From the NCBI GenBank assembly GCA_041582875.1, contig JBFHGX010000004.1, positions 1-64,000 of the forward strand: DNA of 64,000 bases. The letters are read 5' to 3'. Of this stretch, positions 16,962 through 25,958 are shown in pieces. The translations under genes were made by a program, and so were the position numbers. Within the stretch, counting starts at the first letter, position 1. Each line of letters starts with the position of its first letter. Under the pieces are notes generated by a model, which did no database searches, was not told the origin of the DNA, and saw only the letters and a program-made list of their open reading frames with translations. This stretch comes from UBA6244 sp041582875 (lineage in GTDB: Bacteria > Bacteroidota > Bacteroidia > Bacteroidales > F082).

Positions 16962-19109
16962 CTAATATGTGTCCGAAGTCCGTATTAAATGTGTTCGATA
17001 CACCTGATTATCTTCTGTTTTTATCAAAATGAAATAAAAACCATCAGGCAAATCCGTCACAAAACTAAGTTTAGAGGTGGCATTTACTTGCTTTTGAAAC
17101 ACCCGGATTCCCATGCCATTATAAATGATCATTTCCTGAATATTCGACTGATCGCTTTGAAGGTTGATCTCATTAACAAAAGGATTTGGAAATACCTTTA
17201 AGGATGAGGTGCCATCAAGATCCAAAACGTTGCTTGGCATTTCGGAATATCCATTAAGAAAAACCTGATGCGAAACCCGTTGCTTTAGTTCATCTGTATT
17301 GATATCCTCGCAAAGTGTAACTACGTTGCGGTATTCTCCCTCCTCCGTTGGTTTAAATTGAATAGTAAATAAAAACTCCTCCCCTGCGGCGATTTGAACA
17401 GGTAGCTCATCCAACAATTGAAATCCGCTTGCTTGAAAAAACACTTCATTGATCACCATTTCTCTATGAAAATGATTGACAAGGCTGAGTTGAGTCGTTA
17501 ATGAGTCGTTGGGAGGTATGGTATCAAAAACGAGGGTGTCTACATTGGCAGTAAAGACGGGCGACTGCCAGTCGAACTTAAAAGCCCTGTAATTGATGTT
17601 GTTGAATGAAAATTGTAAGGCTATTTCACCAGATTCGTCAAATTCAGTAATGCTGGGGATTCCACTGCCCCAACCCACGACTGTTCTCCCATTTTCGAGC
17701 CTTTGGGCATTCCCCATAAAACTACCAAAAATATCCGGTGTACTTCTCAACCGATTTACCAAGGTGGCTGTCATGGCATCTGTATCTAACAAATATTCAG
17801 CTGCGCTCGAATATTGCGGATCATGACAATTTCCATTATCAAACACGCTCAGATTCCCATTTCCAAAAACAATTCGTGCATCGTGCTGATGACAAAACAT
17901 TTGTAAAGAATCATCAAACTCAAACTGATTTCTTTTACCCCCCAATCTCCAAATAATTTCACCTGTAATGCGATTAATGCGCGTCACTTCATCCATATTT
18001 CGGCATGAAATAATCATGGTGCTATCTGTATCGAGTTCAACGCTGTTTCCATGAACATAATCAATAATACTTCCAGTAAGGTTAATTCGGTCGGCAGCAT
18101 CAGTAATCTCAAAATGGTCCCAACTGCGCCATTGAAAAACAACATTGTTGTTTTCATCCAGTTCCTGAACAATCAATCCAATCACCGTGGCCATTGGATT
18201 CCCTCCGGGGACGATTAAACTCATATCAATCAACTGCGGGTCATGAACAAGCAAATATTTATGGTTGTTTTCAAGGATGAGCAACTCGTGGTTGTCGGCC
18301 AGCATCCCATTTCCAGCCCTGATGGTATCAATAATTTCAAAAAAAGGATTCAATTCGTAAAATTCCCAATTGGTACGTCCATGATAACTCAGGTTTCCGT
18401 TCATCTGCAATTTAAAATCAGAAGGCGTATTGCCCAATAGCTCACGATAAAAAACCGGTTGAGCATAGTTATCGTAAATGGCAATAAACTCGTTTGAACG
18501 ACTTTTGTTGCTGATGGTTCCCAGAAAAAAATAGCCGGGTGCCGGGTCATTTTCGTGCGTAATGGTAATATCTGGCAAACCGAATGGCAAATCCTTTATT
18601 GGCTGATTTTTTAAATGATCGGAAACAATGGGTAATTCACTTTCAAACACCTCATTAAGCACCTGAATTTGAAAAGTCTTTGAGGTACTCGAAACGGAAA
18701 ACTCAAACTCAAATACTGTCAGACTATCATCAGAATATATGTTCACCAACACCTGTTCACCAGGCACAAAAGGTTGGACAGGAAGAAAAAAGCAGGTAAG
18801 TTGGTCATTGGCGAAATATAAACTACCATCAATATCACCACTTTGGGAGCCTTTAACCTTAATGTGAGTTTTTTCTAAAACCCAACCCTGATTGGTTATT
18901 TTGTCAGGTCGAAAAGCAATGCAACTATGTGGATTTACATATTTTGCGAAAGGTCGTGGTGAAATATAGGATATATTAAATTCATGAGATTCTTGACTCG
19001 AAATTGTATTGCTGTGTCCAATCCAAAATAAAATCAACAATAATAAAAAGAGCGATTTGCTCGAGAATTTAATTGGTAAAAATGTAAAAATCCGCAGTAA
19101 AATGGGCAT
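16962..19109 (-). CDS. Secreted arylsulfotransferase-like protein with T9SS sorting domain
   Basis: From the ATG at 19109 the product is 715 aa. A hydrophobic signal sequence (SLFLLLLILFWIGHS) is followed by an N-terminal beta domain and a region resembling the ASST/aryl-sulfotransferase six-bladed propeller: NHKYLLVHDPQ, VIGLIVQELDENNNVVFQW, DYVHGNSVELD, then TGEIIWRLGGKRNQF and FCHQHDARIVFGNGNLSVFD, a pattern well known in this family. An Ig-like/choice-of-anchor segment (about 540-620) precedes the T9SS type A domain LKVFPNPFVNEINL. Classical bacterial ASSTs transfer sulfate between phenolic compounds using a catalytic His; whether this propeller is active is not certain. The frame is open to 19217, but a TATTTTTG promoter element at 19178-19185 excludes starts further upstream. 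Confidence 0.82.
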   Translation of the reverse strand: MPILLRIFTFLPIKFSSKSLFLLLLILFWIGHSNTISSQESHEFNISYISPRPFAKYVNPHSCIAFRPDKITNQGWVLEKTHIKVKGSQSGDIDGSLYFANDQLTCFFLPVQPFVPGEQVLVNIYSDDSLTVFEFEFSVSSTSKTFQIQVLNEVFESELPIVSDHLKNQPIKDLPFGLPDITITHENDPAPGYFFLGTISNKSRSNEFIAIYDNYAQPVFYRELLGNTPSDFKLQMNGNLSYHGRTNWEFYELNPFFEIIDTIRAGNGMLADNHELLILENNHKYLLVHDPQLIDMSLIVPGGNPMATVIGLIVQELDENNNVVFQWRSWDHFEITDAADRINLTGSIIDYVHGNSVELDTDSTMIISCRNMDEVTRINRITGEIIWRLGGKRNQFEFDDSLQMFCHQHDARIVFGNGNLSVFDNGNCHDPQYSSAAEYLLDTDAMTATLVNRLRSTPDIFGSFMGNAQRLENGRTVVGWGSGIPSITEFDESGEIALQFSFNNINYRAFKFDWQSPVFTANVDTLVFDTIPPNDSLTTQLSLVNHFHREMVINEVFFQASGFQLLDELPVQIAAGEEFLFTIQFKPTEEGEYRNVVTLCEDINTDELKQRVSHQVFLNGYSEMPSNVLDLDGTSSLKVFPNPFVNEINLQSDQSNIQEMIIYNGMGIRVFQKQVNATSKLSFVTDLPDGFYFILIKTEDNQVYRTHLIRTSDTY

Positions 19110-19177
19110 ACTATTCACTCTAACTATTGTTACATATTTGCCAACAATTAGTAGAAAACTGTTGCTGACATCTCCGC

Positions 19178-19185
19178 CAAAAATA
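19178..19185 (-). promoter_or_regulatory. Promoter -7 element for the arylsulfotransferase-like gene
   Basis: Minus strand TATTTTTG (exact TAnnTTTG), giving a leader of about 60 nt before the ATG at 19109. It lies inside the longer open frame and decides the start. Confidence 0.5.
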
Positions 19186-19271
19186 GGACAATTTTTCCAA
19201 ATTTGAGACATATACAAAACCCGATTTACTTTAATTTACTGAACCTCATTTTATTATAATCTGGCACTTAC

Positions 19272-19303
19272 TTTGTATAATAATACATAAAATTGTACTT
19301 TTA
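19272..19303 (+). promoter_or_regulatory. Promoter for the LamG/LruC lipoprotein gene
   Basis: TTTG at 19272-19275, a 20-nt gap and TACTTTTA (7 of 8) at 19296-19303, 16 nt before the ATG at 19320. This makes an upstream in-frame ATG at 19293 very unlikely as the start. Confidence 0.55.
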
Positions 19304-19319
19304 TTCCAAAGAATTGATC

Positions 19320-21818
19320 ATGAAAAAGCTGGGTATTTTGTTGATTTTTGTTTCTCTATTGGTGTTCGGATGCAAAAAACAGATCACCTCAACCGAAGAG
19401 GATGTGAAAAAGGTAGAAAATTTGATTGTAACTGATAATTTTGATTGGAATACAGCACAGAATATTCATTTTACTATTACAACAGATCAGGCTAAAGTAA
19501 TATCAATAAGGTCATTGGATGGAGACATTGTATATCACAAGGGCTTTTTCGGACAACTCACTGAAACCTATCAGGTGGACGTCAATCTACCCAAAACAGT
19601 TGAAATGGTTTTGGTGAATGGACTTCAAATACCCATATCGGGCACATCCATTCAGGTAAACCTGAACGAAACCTCAACAAAATCTCTTCAACAGCAAGCT
19701 GATTTACCAACAGATGGACTGGTAGCCTTGTGGCACTTGGACGAAAACAACGGAACACTTGCTTCGGATGCTCAAGGTGATTTCAACGGCACCATCAATG
19801 GAGCCGATTGGACATCCGGCATCAGCCACAGCGGACTAAATTTCAATGCCATTGATGGAGGAGTAACCATTCCGGCCAACGAAGGTTTAAACCTAACAGG
19901 AGATGAAATTAGCCTTACCTTTTGGTTTAAGATGAATGAAATCGCTAACGCCGGTTGCTTTTTGTTTCATAACACCAAGTATATTGTTTACATCGATGGT
20001 AACGGAAAAGTATCATTTGCCATTTACAATCCTACCTATCATTCCATTGTAACCAATTGGAGCGACCGTATTTTGGACACCGACTGGCATTTTATTGCGG
20101 CAACCTACGATGGAGAATCCATGAAATTATTCATCGACAACCAATTAATGAAGAGCAGTGAACAATCAGGAAACCTTAACAGCCGTGTTACTGAATTACA
20201 TATTGGAAATCAGTCTTCCTACCGATTCATTGACGGACTCATGGATGAGGTGGCTATTTATAACCGGGCCATCACCATCGACGAAATTAACACGATGTAC
20301 ACCACCACTCCCAATCCCGATACCGGAGATGGAAACTTGGTTTCCTGGTGGCCCATGAACGAATTTGGAGGAACACTTGTCCCTGATGTTCAAGGAAACA
20401 ATAACGGAACTGCTGTTAATCCAAGTTGGACATCCGGCGTTTCTGGCAACTGCCTCTCTTTTAACGGAACTGATGAATATGTAACCATTCCTAATAACGC
20501 CTCCTTAAACTTTACTGAACAACTGACCATCATGGCCTGGGCGAACTCGCTTGAATATAAGGAGGCTAAAATTGCTCAAAAAGGCGACTGGGATGGGCAT
20601 GGACTTGGTGGCACTAAATGGGGAGGATGGAAAGGGCATATAAGATTGGCCAGTGGTTCCTCTGTAGCTATTGAAAGTCCGGGCGGCAGACCTTTATTAA
20701 ACGAATGGTATCATTTGGCCATTACGTATGATGGTGCTAAGTTGAAACTTTATGTAAATGGTCAGTTGAGTAATAGCCAAAGCGTAACAGGACTGCTCCA
20801 TGTCAATAATCGAAATACATCTATTGGCTCTGATAACGGAGGGCAAAAGTTTTTTAATGGCTTGATTGACGAAGTTAAGTTTTTCAATACCGCACTCAAC
20901 CAAACCGAAATTCAGGCTGCATATAACAACCAAACTGCTGCCAACGATAGTGATGGGGATGGCATTCAGGATGCAGATGACGATTTTCCCAATGATGCCG
21001 GCAGGGCATTTGTCAATAATTTCCCTGCTGCCGGATACGGCAGTTTGGCCTTTGAAGATTTATGGCCCGGCCGGGGCGACTACGATTTCAACGATTTGGT
21101 GGTTGATTACAGCTTTGAAATTATCACAAACGCTTCCAACAAGGTAAGCGATGTAATATCAAAGACAGTGGTTCGTGCCATTGGAGCCGGATTCAGCAAC
21201 GGATACGGCTTCCAGTTTTCCAATGATCAAATTCAGACCAATCACCTTTTAGTCACCGGATATATTATTGAAGGTGATGTCGTGACCATAGCTGAAAACG
21301 GACTTGAACTTGGACAAGAAATACCAACTGTTATCGTATTTGACAATGCCAAAAACATCCTACAATCAGCCACTGGTTTTGTGAATGTAGAAGAGGGAGC
21401 TCCCTATGTTGAACCGGACACGGTAGAAGTAAATCTGGTTTTCACTCCCGGAATATACGAAATAGCTGATATAGATCTGGTTCATTTCAATCCGTTTATC
21501 TTCGTCAATGGCATACGTGGAAAAGAAGTCCATCTTCCTGATTACATGCCTACTTCACTTGCTGATGCAGCATATTTTAGTACTGTCGACGATGATAGTA
21601 ATCCGGCCACAGGACGCTATTACAAAACCGCTAACAATCTTCCATGGGCTATAAACATTTCCCAATCTTACGATTACACCAACGAAAAATCGGAGATTAC
21701 CAGTGGGTATTTGCATTTTGGCGATTGGGCCGAATCTACCGGTGGTCTTTATCCCGACTGGTACAAAGATCTTTCGGGCTATCGCAACGGTGCACACATT
21801 TATCAAGTGCCGGAATAG
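19320..21818 (+). CDS. Lipoprotein with two LamG-type domains and a LruC domain
   Basis: An 832-aa surface or periplasmic lipoprotein. The signal peptide ends in LLVFGCKKQ (Cys about residue 18). Two concanavalin-like LamG/laminin-G-3 domains follow (about 135-340 and 345-540), each opening with a W(H/P)(L/M)(D/N)E motif and closing with FIDGLMDEVAIYNRAI or FFNGLIDEVKFFNTAL. A DSDGDGIQDADDDFPNDAG calcium-binding-like linker leads into the LruC domain (FEDLWPGRGDYDFNDLVVDY, later GKEVHLPDYMPT and NLPWAINI), a module named from a Leptospira lipoprotein and frequent in secreted proteins. Such proteins are usually glycan- or matrix-binding; the ligand is unknown. Ends with a strong stem-loop terminator 28 nt downstream. 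Confidence 0.85.
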   Translation: MKKLGILLIFVSLLVFGCKKQITSTEEDVKKVENLIVTDNFDWNTAQNIHFTITTDQAKVISIRSLDGDIVYHKGFFGQLTETYQVDVNLPKTVEMVLVNGLQIPISGTSIQVNLNETSTKSLQQQADLPTDGLVALWHLDENNGTLASDAQGDFNGTINGADWTSGISHSGLNFNAIDGGVTIPANEGLNLTGDEISLTFWFKMNEIANAGCFLFHNTKYIVYIDGNGKVSFAIYNPTYHSIVTNWSDRILDTDWHFIAATYDGESMKLFIDNQLMKSSEQSGNLNSRVTELHIGNQSSYRFIDGLMDEVAIYNRAITIDEINTMYTTTPNPDTGDGNLVSWWPMNEFGGTLVPDVQGNNNGTAVNPSWTSGVSGNCLSFNGTDEYVTIPNNASLNFTEQLTIMAWANSLEYKEAKIAQKGDWDGHGLGGTKWGGWKGHIRLASGSSVAIESPGGRPLLNEWYHLAITYDGAKLKLYVNGQLSNSQSVTGLLHVNNRNTSIGSDNGGQKFFNGLIDEVKFFNTALNQTEIQAAYNNQTAANDSDGDGIQDADDDFPNDAGRAFVNNFPAAGYGSLAFEDLWPGRGDYDFNDLVVDYSFEIITNASNKVSDVISKTVVRAIGAGFSNGYGFQFSNDQIQTNHLLVTGYIIEGDVVTIAENGLELGQEIPTVIVFDNAKNILQSATGFVNVEEGAPYVEPDTVEVNLVFTPGIYEIADIDLVHFNPFIFVNGIRGKEVHLPDYMPTSLADAAYFSTVDDDSNPATGRYYKTANNLPWAINISQSYDYTNEKSEITSGYLHFGDWAESTGGLYPDWYKDLSGYRNGAHIYQVPE

Positions 21819-21845
21819 CATTATTACACATATCTTAGGGTCGGG

Positions 21846-21882
21846 CGCCAGGAGTTCAGGTTGAGTTCCTGGCGTGTTTTTC
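21846..21882 (+). terminator. Intrinsic terminator after the LamG/LruC gene
   Basis: Inverted repeat CGCCAGGA (21846-21853) and TCCTGGCG (21867-21874) followed by a T-rich run. It separates this gene from ileS. Confidence 0.7.
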
Positions 21883-21943
21883 TCAAACCCCTTATTTCCA
21901 ACTTATCAATCCAATAATCCAATTTTTCATCCGGGTTTTTTCT

Positions 21944-21951
21944 TAATTTTG
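21944..21951 (+). promoter_or_regulatory. Promoter -7 element for ileS
   Basis: TAATTTTG, exact TAnnTTTG, 36 nt upstream of the ileS start at 21988. No T-box leader is seen between promoter and gene. Confidence 0.5.
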
Positions 21952-21987
21952 CCGATTAATTTTAAAATCTGCTAATTCAAAATATCA

Positions 21988-24900
21988 ATGTCGAAAAAAT
22001 ATACCGAATACAACCAGCTTAACTTGCCTCAATTGGCTGAGGAGGTTAGGGCTTTTTGGGATGCAAACCATATCTTCGAAAAAAGCTTATCCAATCGGGA
22101 GGCAAACAACCACTATGTATTTTACGAAGGTCCTCCATCTGCCAATGGCGTGCCTGGAATCCATCATGTTATGGCCCGAACCATCAAAGATTTGTTTTGT
22201 CGTTACCAAACCCTGAAAGGAAAATACGTACAACGCAAAGCAGGTTGGGATACTCACGGGTTGCCCGTTGAAATTAGTGTAGAAAAAACCTTGGGCATCA
22301 CCAAAGAAGATATCGGCAAAAAAATCAGCGTAGAGGATTACAACAAAGCCTGCCGAAAAGAGGTGCTGAAATACAAAGACTTATGGGACGACCTTACCAA
22401 ACGCATTGGTTACTGGGTCGATCTGGACAACCCTTACATCACCTTCGATAATAAATATATCGAGTCGGTTTGGTATCTACTAAAACAATTGCACGAAAAA
22501 GACCTGATGTACAAAGGATACACCATACAACCCTATTCACCAGCTGCTGGAACCGGACTCAGTACCCACGAGCTCAATCAACCAGGTTGCTATCGCGATG
22601 TGAGCGATACCACCATTGTGGCTCAATTTAAGGTTATCCGCAAAAGCGCTTCCGAAAAATTGTTCGATCAGGTGGAAGGTGATTTGTATTTTATTGCCTG
22701 GACAACCACACCCTGGACACTTCCTTCAAACACAGCTTTGGCTGTTGGCGATAACATCGATTATGTAAAGATTGCTACTTTTAATCCGTATACAGGAAGT
22801 CCTATAACGGTTATCCTGGCCAAAGAAAGAATGTCAGCCTACTTTAATCCTCAAAATGCAGCACTTGATTTCGAGGAATACAAAACCGGAGATAAAAAAG
22901 TCCCCTTTAAGGTTTTGGGCGAATACAAAGGTTTTGAACTCACGGGAACTTCCTATGAGCAACTTTTTCCCTGGATTAAACCCAATGGCAAAGCCTTTGA
23001 GATTATCCCGGGTGATTTTGTAACTACAGAAGATGGTACCGGAATAGTTCACATCGCACCAACTTTTGGTGCCGATGACGATCGTGTGGCCAAGGCTACT
23101 GGAATTGAACCCCTCATATTAATTGACATCAACGGTGAACGCCGTCCGATGGTTGATTTAACAGGTAGGTTTTATACACCTGAAGCCCTTGATACGGAAT
23201 TTGTAAAACAATTTGTGGATGTGCAACAGTACAGCGAATATGCCGGGCGTTTTGTTAAAAACGACTACGACGAATCGCTCGGAAAAGATGACACTACACT
23301 AGATGTGGATTTAGCGGTTAAGTTGAAAAAAGAAAACTTGGCTTTCCGCATCGAAAAACATGTGCACAGCTACCCCCATTGCTGGCGTACCGACAAACCA
23401 ATTTTATATTACCCACTTGACAGCTGGTTTGTAAAAACGACCAGCTTGAAAGACCGAATGATCAGCCTTAACAAAACCATTCAGTGGAAACCCAAATCTA
23501 CCGGCGAAGGTCGTTTTGGTAACTGGCTCGAAAATCTGCAGGACTGGAACCTGAGTCGCTCACGTTTCTGGGGTGTTCCTCTACCTATCTGGGTTACCGA
23601 AGACCGCACTGAGAAAATTGCATTGGGTTCAGCTGCTGAACTTAAAGCAGAAATTGAAAAATCGGTTGCAGCGGGCATAATGACCGAAAACCCCATGGCG
23701 GATTTCGAACCCGGAAATATGTCAAAAGAAAACTATGAAACTTTTGATTTTCACCGTCCGTATGTTGATAATATTGTATTGGTTTCCGAAACCGGACAAA
23801 AAATGTTTCGCGAAAGCAGCCTGATCGATGTTTGGTTCGACTCAGGTGCTATGCCTTATGCCCAATACCACTATCCTTTTGAAAACAAGGAATTTTTTGA
23901 GAATAATTTCCCGGCAGACTTCATCGCTGAAGGGGTAGACCAAACCAGAGGGTGGTTTTTTACCTTACACGCCATTGCCACCATGCTATTCGACTCAGTA
24001 GCATATAAAAATGTAGTGTCCAACGGATTGGTGCTCGATAAAAACGGCAACAAAATGTCCAAACGATTGGGCAACGCAGTTGATCCTTTTACAACCATCA
24101 ATCAATATGGCCCTGACGCTACGCGTTGGTATATGATCACAAATTCTCAACCATGGGACAATCTGCGCTTCGACCTAGCCGGAATTGATGAAGTACGACG
24201 CAAATTTTTTGGAACCCTATACAATACCTACAACTTTTTTGCCTTGTACGCCAACATCGATGGATTTACCTACAGCGAAGAGGAAATCCCCTTAACTGAC
24301 CGCAGTGAGCTTGACCGTTGGATATTATCGGAACTTAACTCCCTCATATTAAACGTTGACGAATCATTGGCCAGCTACGAACCCACCAAAGCTGGGCGTG
24401 CCATTCAGGATTTTGTAACTGAGCACTTAAGCAATTGGTATGTGAGATTGTCGCGTCGCCGTTTCTGGAAAGGTAGTTACACCAAAGACAAAATTGAAGC
24501 TTACCAAACTTTATATAAAGTACTGGAAGTGGTGGCTCAGCTGAGTGCTCCTATTGCGCCTTTCTTTGCCGACAAGCTGTTCATGGACTTGAATAACGTA
24601 TCGGGAAGATTTGATTTGGAGTCGGTGCACCTCTCTGATTTCCCTGTAGCTCATATGGAGGCCATCGACAAGGATTTGGAAGAACGCATGCAATTGGCTC
24701 AGCAAATTTCGAGCATGGTTTTGTCGTTGCGGAAAAAAACCAATCTGCGTGTTCGTCAGCCATTGGCAAAAATTATGATTCCGGTGTTGAACGAAAAATT
24801 CAAAAATCAGGTTCAAGCCATTGAGGCATTAATCTTATCGGAAGTTAATGTGAAAGAGATTGAATACCTTCCGGAAGACTCTGATGTATTGGTAAAAAAA

Positions 24901-25419
24901 ATAAAGGCTAATTTCAAAGCCCTTGGACCAAAGTTTGGAAAATTGATGAAAGCTCTGGCGGTCCAAATACAACAGTTAGATCAGGACGGCATCAAAAAGC
25001 TCGAATTGGAAGGTAAAATCGACTTAACTGTGAATGGACAATTGTTATCTATTACTACCGATGATGTGGAAATAGTAACAGAAGACATTCCTGGCTGGAG
25101 TGTTGTTACAGAGGGAAATGTTACCGTAGCACTTGACATTACCATAAGTCCAGATCTACAGAACGAAGGCCTTGCACGTGAGCTGGTTAACAGGGTTCAA
25201 AACCTGAGGAAAGAAAAAGGATTTGAAGTAACCGATCGCATTGTTTTAAAAGTGGCAAATAGTGAACATACTGACAACGCATTTTGCGCGTTTGAAGAAT
25301 ATATTTGCTCAGAAACTTTGGCTACGTTGCAGTTTACAGCATCCGGCGAAAACCAGAATTTGAGCGAAGTTGAATTAATTGACGGAATAATGACAGCATT
25401 TGACATAGATAAGGAATAA
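21988..25419 (+). CDS. ileS: Isoleucyl-tRNA synthetase, type 2-like, with swapped GIHH signature
   Basis: IleRS charges tRNA-Ile in the cytoplasm. The 1143-aa chain is of the long, eukaryote-like (type 2) size. The first class I signature, normally HxGH, reads GIHH at residues 57-60 (codons at 22156-22167, in NGVPGIHHVMAR), an exchange of the first and third positions. The second signature KMSKR is intact at residues 689-693. The CP1 editing domain (about 190-460; TTTPWTLPSNTALAVG, GTGIVHIAPTFGADD), WGVPLPIW, GWFFTLHAIATML, the anticodon-binding domain (LSNWYVRLSRRRFW) and a C-terminal extension are all present. Published work on IleRS2 links this GxHH form to very high mupirocin resistance without loss of activity. 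A dksA-like gene and lspA follow. Confidence 0.97.
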   Translation: MSKKYTEYNQLNLPQLAEEVRAFWDANHIFEKSLSNREANNHYVFYEGPPSANGVPGIHHVMARTIKDLFCRYQTLKGKYVQRKAGWDTHGLPVEISVEKTLGITKEDIGKKISVEDYNKACRKEVLKYKDLWDDLTKRIGYWVDLDNPYITFDNKYIESVWYLLKQLHEKDLMYKGYTIQPYSPAAGTGLSTHELNQPGCYRDVSDTTIVAQFKVIRKSASEKLFDQVEGDLYFIAWTTTPWTLPSNTALAVGDNIDYVKIATFNPYTGSPITVILAKERMSAYFNPQNAALDFEEYKTGDKKVPFKVLGEYKGFELTGTSYEQLFPWIKPNGKAFEIIPGDFVTTEDGTGIVHIAPTFGADDDRVAKATGIEPLILIDINGERRPMVDLTGRFYTPEALDTEFVKQFVDVQQYSEYAGRFVKNDYDESLGKDDTTLDVDLAVKLKKENLAFRIEKHVHSYPHCWRTDKPILYYPLDSWFVKTTSLKDRMISLNKTIQWKPKSTGEGRFGNWLENLQDWNLSRSRFWGVPLPIWVTEDRTEKIALGSAAELKAEIEKSVAAGIMTENPMADFEPGNMSKENYETFDFHRPYVDNIVLVSETGQKMFRESSLIDVWFDSGAMPYAQYHYPFENKEFFENNFPADFIAEGVDQTRGWFFTLHAIATMLFDSVAYKNVVSNGLVLDKNGNKMSKRLGNAVDPFTTINQYGPDATRWYMITNSQPWDNLRFDLAGIDEVRRKFFGTLYNTYNFFALYANIDGFTYSEEEIPLTDRSELDRWILSELNSLILNVDESLASYEPTKAGRAIQDFVTEHLSNWYVRLSRRRFWKGSYTKDKIEAYQTLYKVLEVVAQLSAPIAPFFADKLFMDLNNVSGRFDLESVHLSDFPVAHMEAIDKDLEERMQLAQQISSMVLSLRKKTNLRVRQPLAKIMIPVLNEKFKNQVQAIEALILSEVNVKEIEYLPEDSDVLVKKIKANFKALGPKFGKLMKALAVQIQQLDQDGIKKLELEGKIDLTVNGQLLSITTDDVEIVTEDIPGWSVVTEGNVTVALDITISPDLQNEGLARELVNRVQNLRKEKGFEVTDRIVLKVANSEHTDNAFCAFEEYICSETLATLQFTASGENQNLSEVELIDGIMTAFDIDKE

Positions 25420-25441
25420 ATCAAAATATTTGCTATCTTTA
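25409..25441 (+). promoter_or_regulatory. Promoter for the dksA-like gene
   Basis: TTTG at 25409-25412, a 21-nt gap and TATCTTTA (7 of 8) at 25434-25441, spanning the end of ileS. Transcription would begin near 25448, just before a stable hairpin. Confidence 0.5.
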
Positions 25442-25452
25442 CTCGCCAAAAT

Positions 25453-25484
25453 AGAATTGCTCCCCATAAAATGGGGGAAATTCT
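25453..25484 (+). promoter_or_regulatory. Predicted 5'-terminal mRNA hairpin of the dksA-like gene
   Basis: AGAATT (25453-25458) pairs with AATTCT (25479-25484), enclosing CCCCAT/ATGGGG (25462-25467 and 25471-25476) around an AAA loop. No T-run follows, so it is not a standard terminator. It lies within about 5-8 nt of the predicted transcript start and 28 nt before the ATG at 25513, where it could stabilise the mRNA 5' end or control translation. Confidence 0.5.
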
Positions 25485-25512
25485 GCGTTATGATGGATTA
25501 AAACCGAAGGAT

Positions 25513-25929
25513 ATGAACGAAAAGATGACAGAAGAAAAGAAAAAAACCAGATATTCGGATGAAGAGCTGGAGGAATTCAGAGAAATAATTCTGAGAAAAT
25601 TAAACAACGCCAAAGAAGACCTTGTTTTGTTGACAGAAGCATATAGCAATCAAAGTGATCACGACATCAATGACACTTCACCGACTTTCAAGGTATTGGA
25701 GGAAGGTCAACAAGTGTTATCAAAAGAAGAAAACAGCCGTTTGGCCGCTCGTCAAGAAAGGTTTATTTCTAACCTTGAAAACGCTTTGATTCGCATTGAC
25801 AACAAATCATACGGTATATGTCGAGCTACTGGAAATCTAATCAGCAAGGAACGTCTGCGTGCCGTGCCTCATGCAACCTTAAGCATTGATGCCAAAAATA
25901 AACAGGCTTCCAATGATCCTATCAATTAG
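25513..25929 (+). CDS. TraR/DksA-family transcriptional regulator without a complete zinc finger
   Basis: A 138-aa DksA/TraR-like protein. DksA binds in the secondary channel of RNA polymerase and modulates initiation together with ppGpp. The N-terminal half is a predicted coiled coil (YSDEELEEFREIILRKLNNA and onward). The globular end reads YGICRATGNLISKERLRAVP, the usual family sequence, but of the four zinc-binding Cys only one is present, so it should fold without zinc. This degenerate form is common in Bacteroidota. The start at 25513 is chosen because an upstream in-frame ATG at 25471 is inside the leader hairpin; a third ATG follows at 25525. It is in the conserved order ileS-dksA-lspA, with 29 nt to lspA. 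Confidence 0.88.
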   Translation: MNEKMTEEKKKTRYSDEELEEFREIILRKLNNAKEDLVLLTEAYSNQSDHDINDTSPTFKVLEEGQQVLSKEENSRLAARQERFISNLENALIRIDNKSYGICRATGNLISKERLRAVPHATLSIDAKNKQASNDPIN

Positions 25930-25958
25930 TAGGAAGGTTATAAAACTACCCATTTGAT

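Noticed and set aside
25471..25512. Earlier start for the dksA-like gene
   Set aside because: The ATG is buried in the leader hairpin and its codons do not resemble the family N-terminus.
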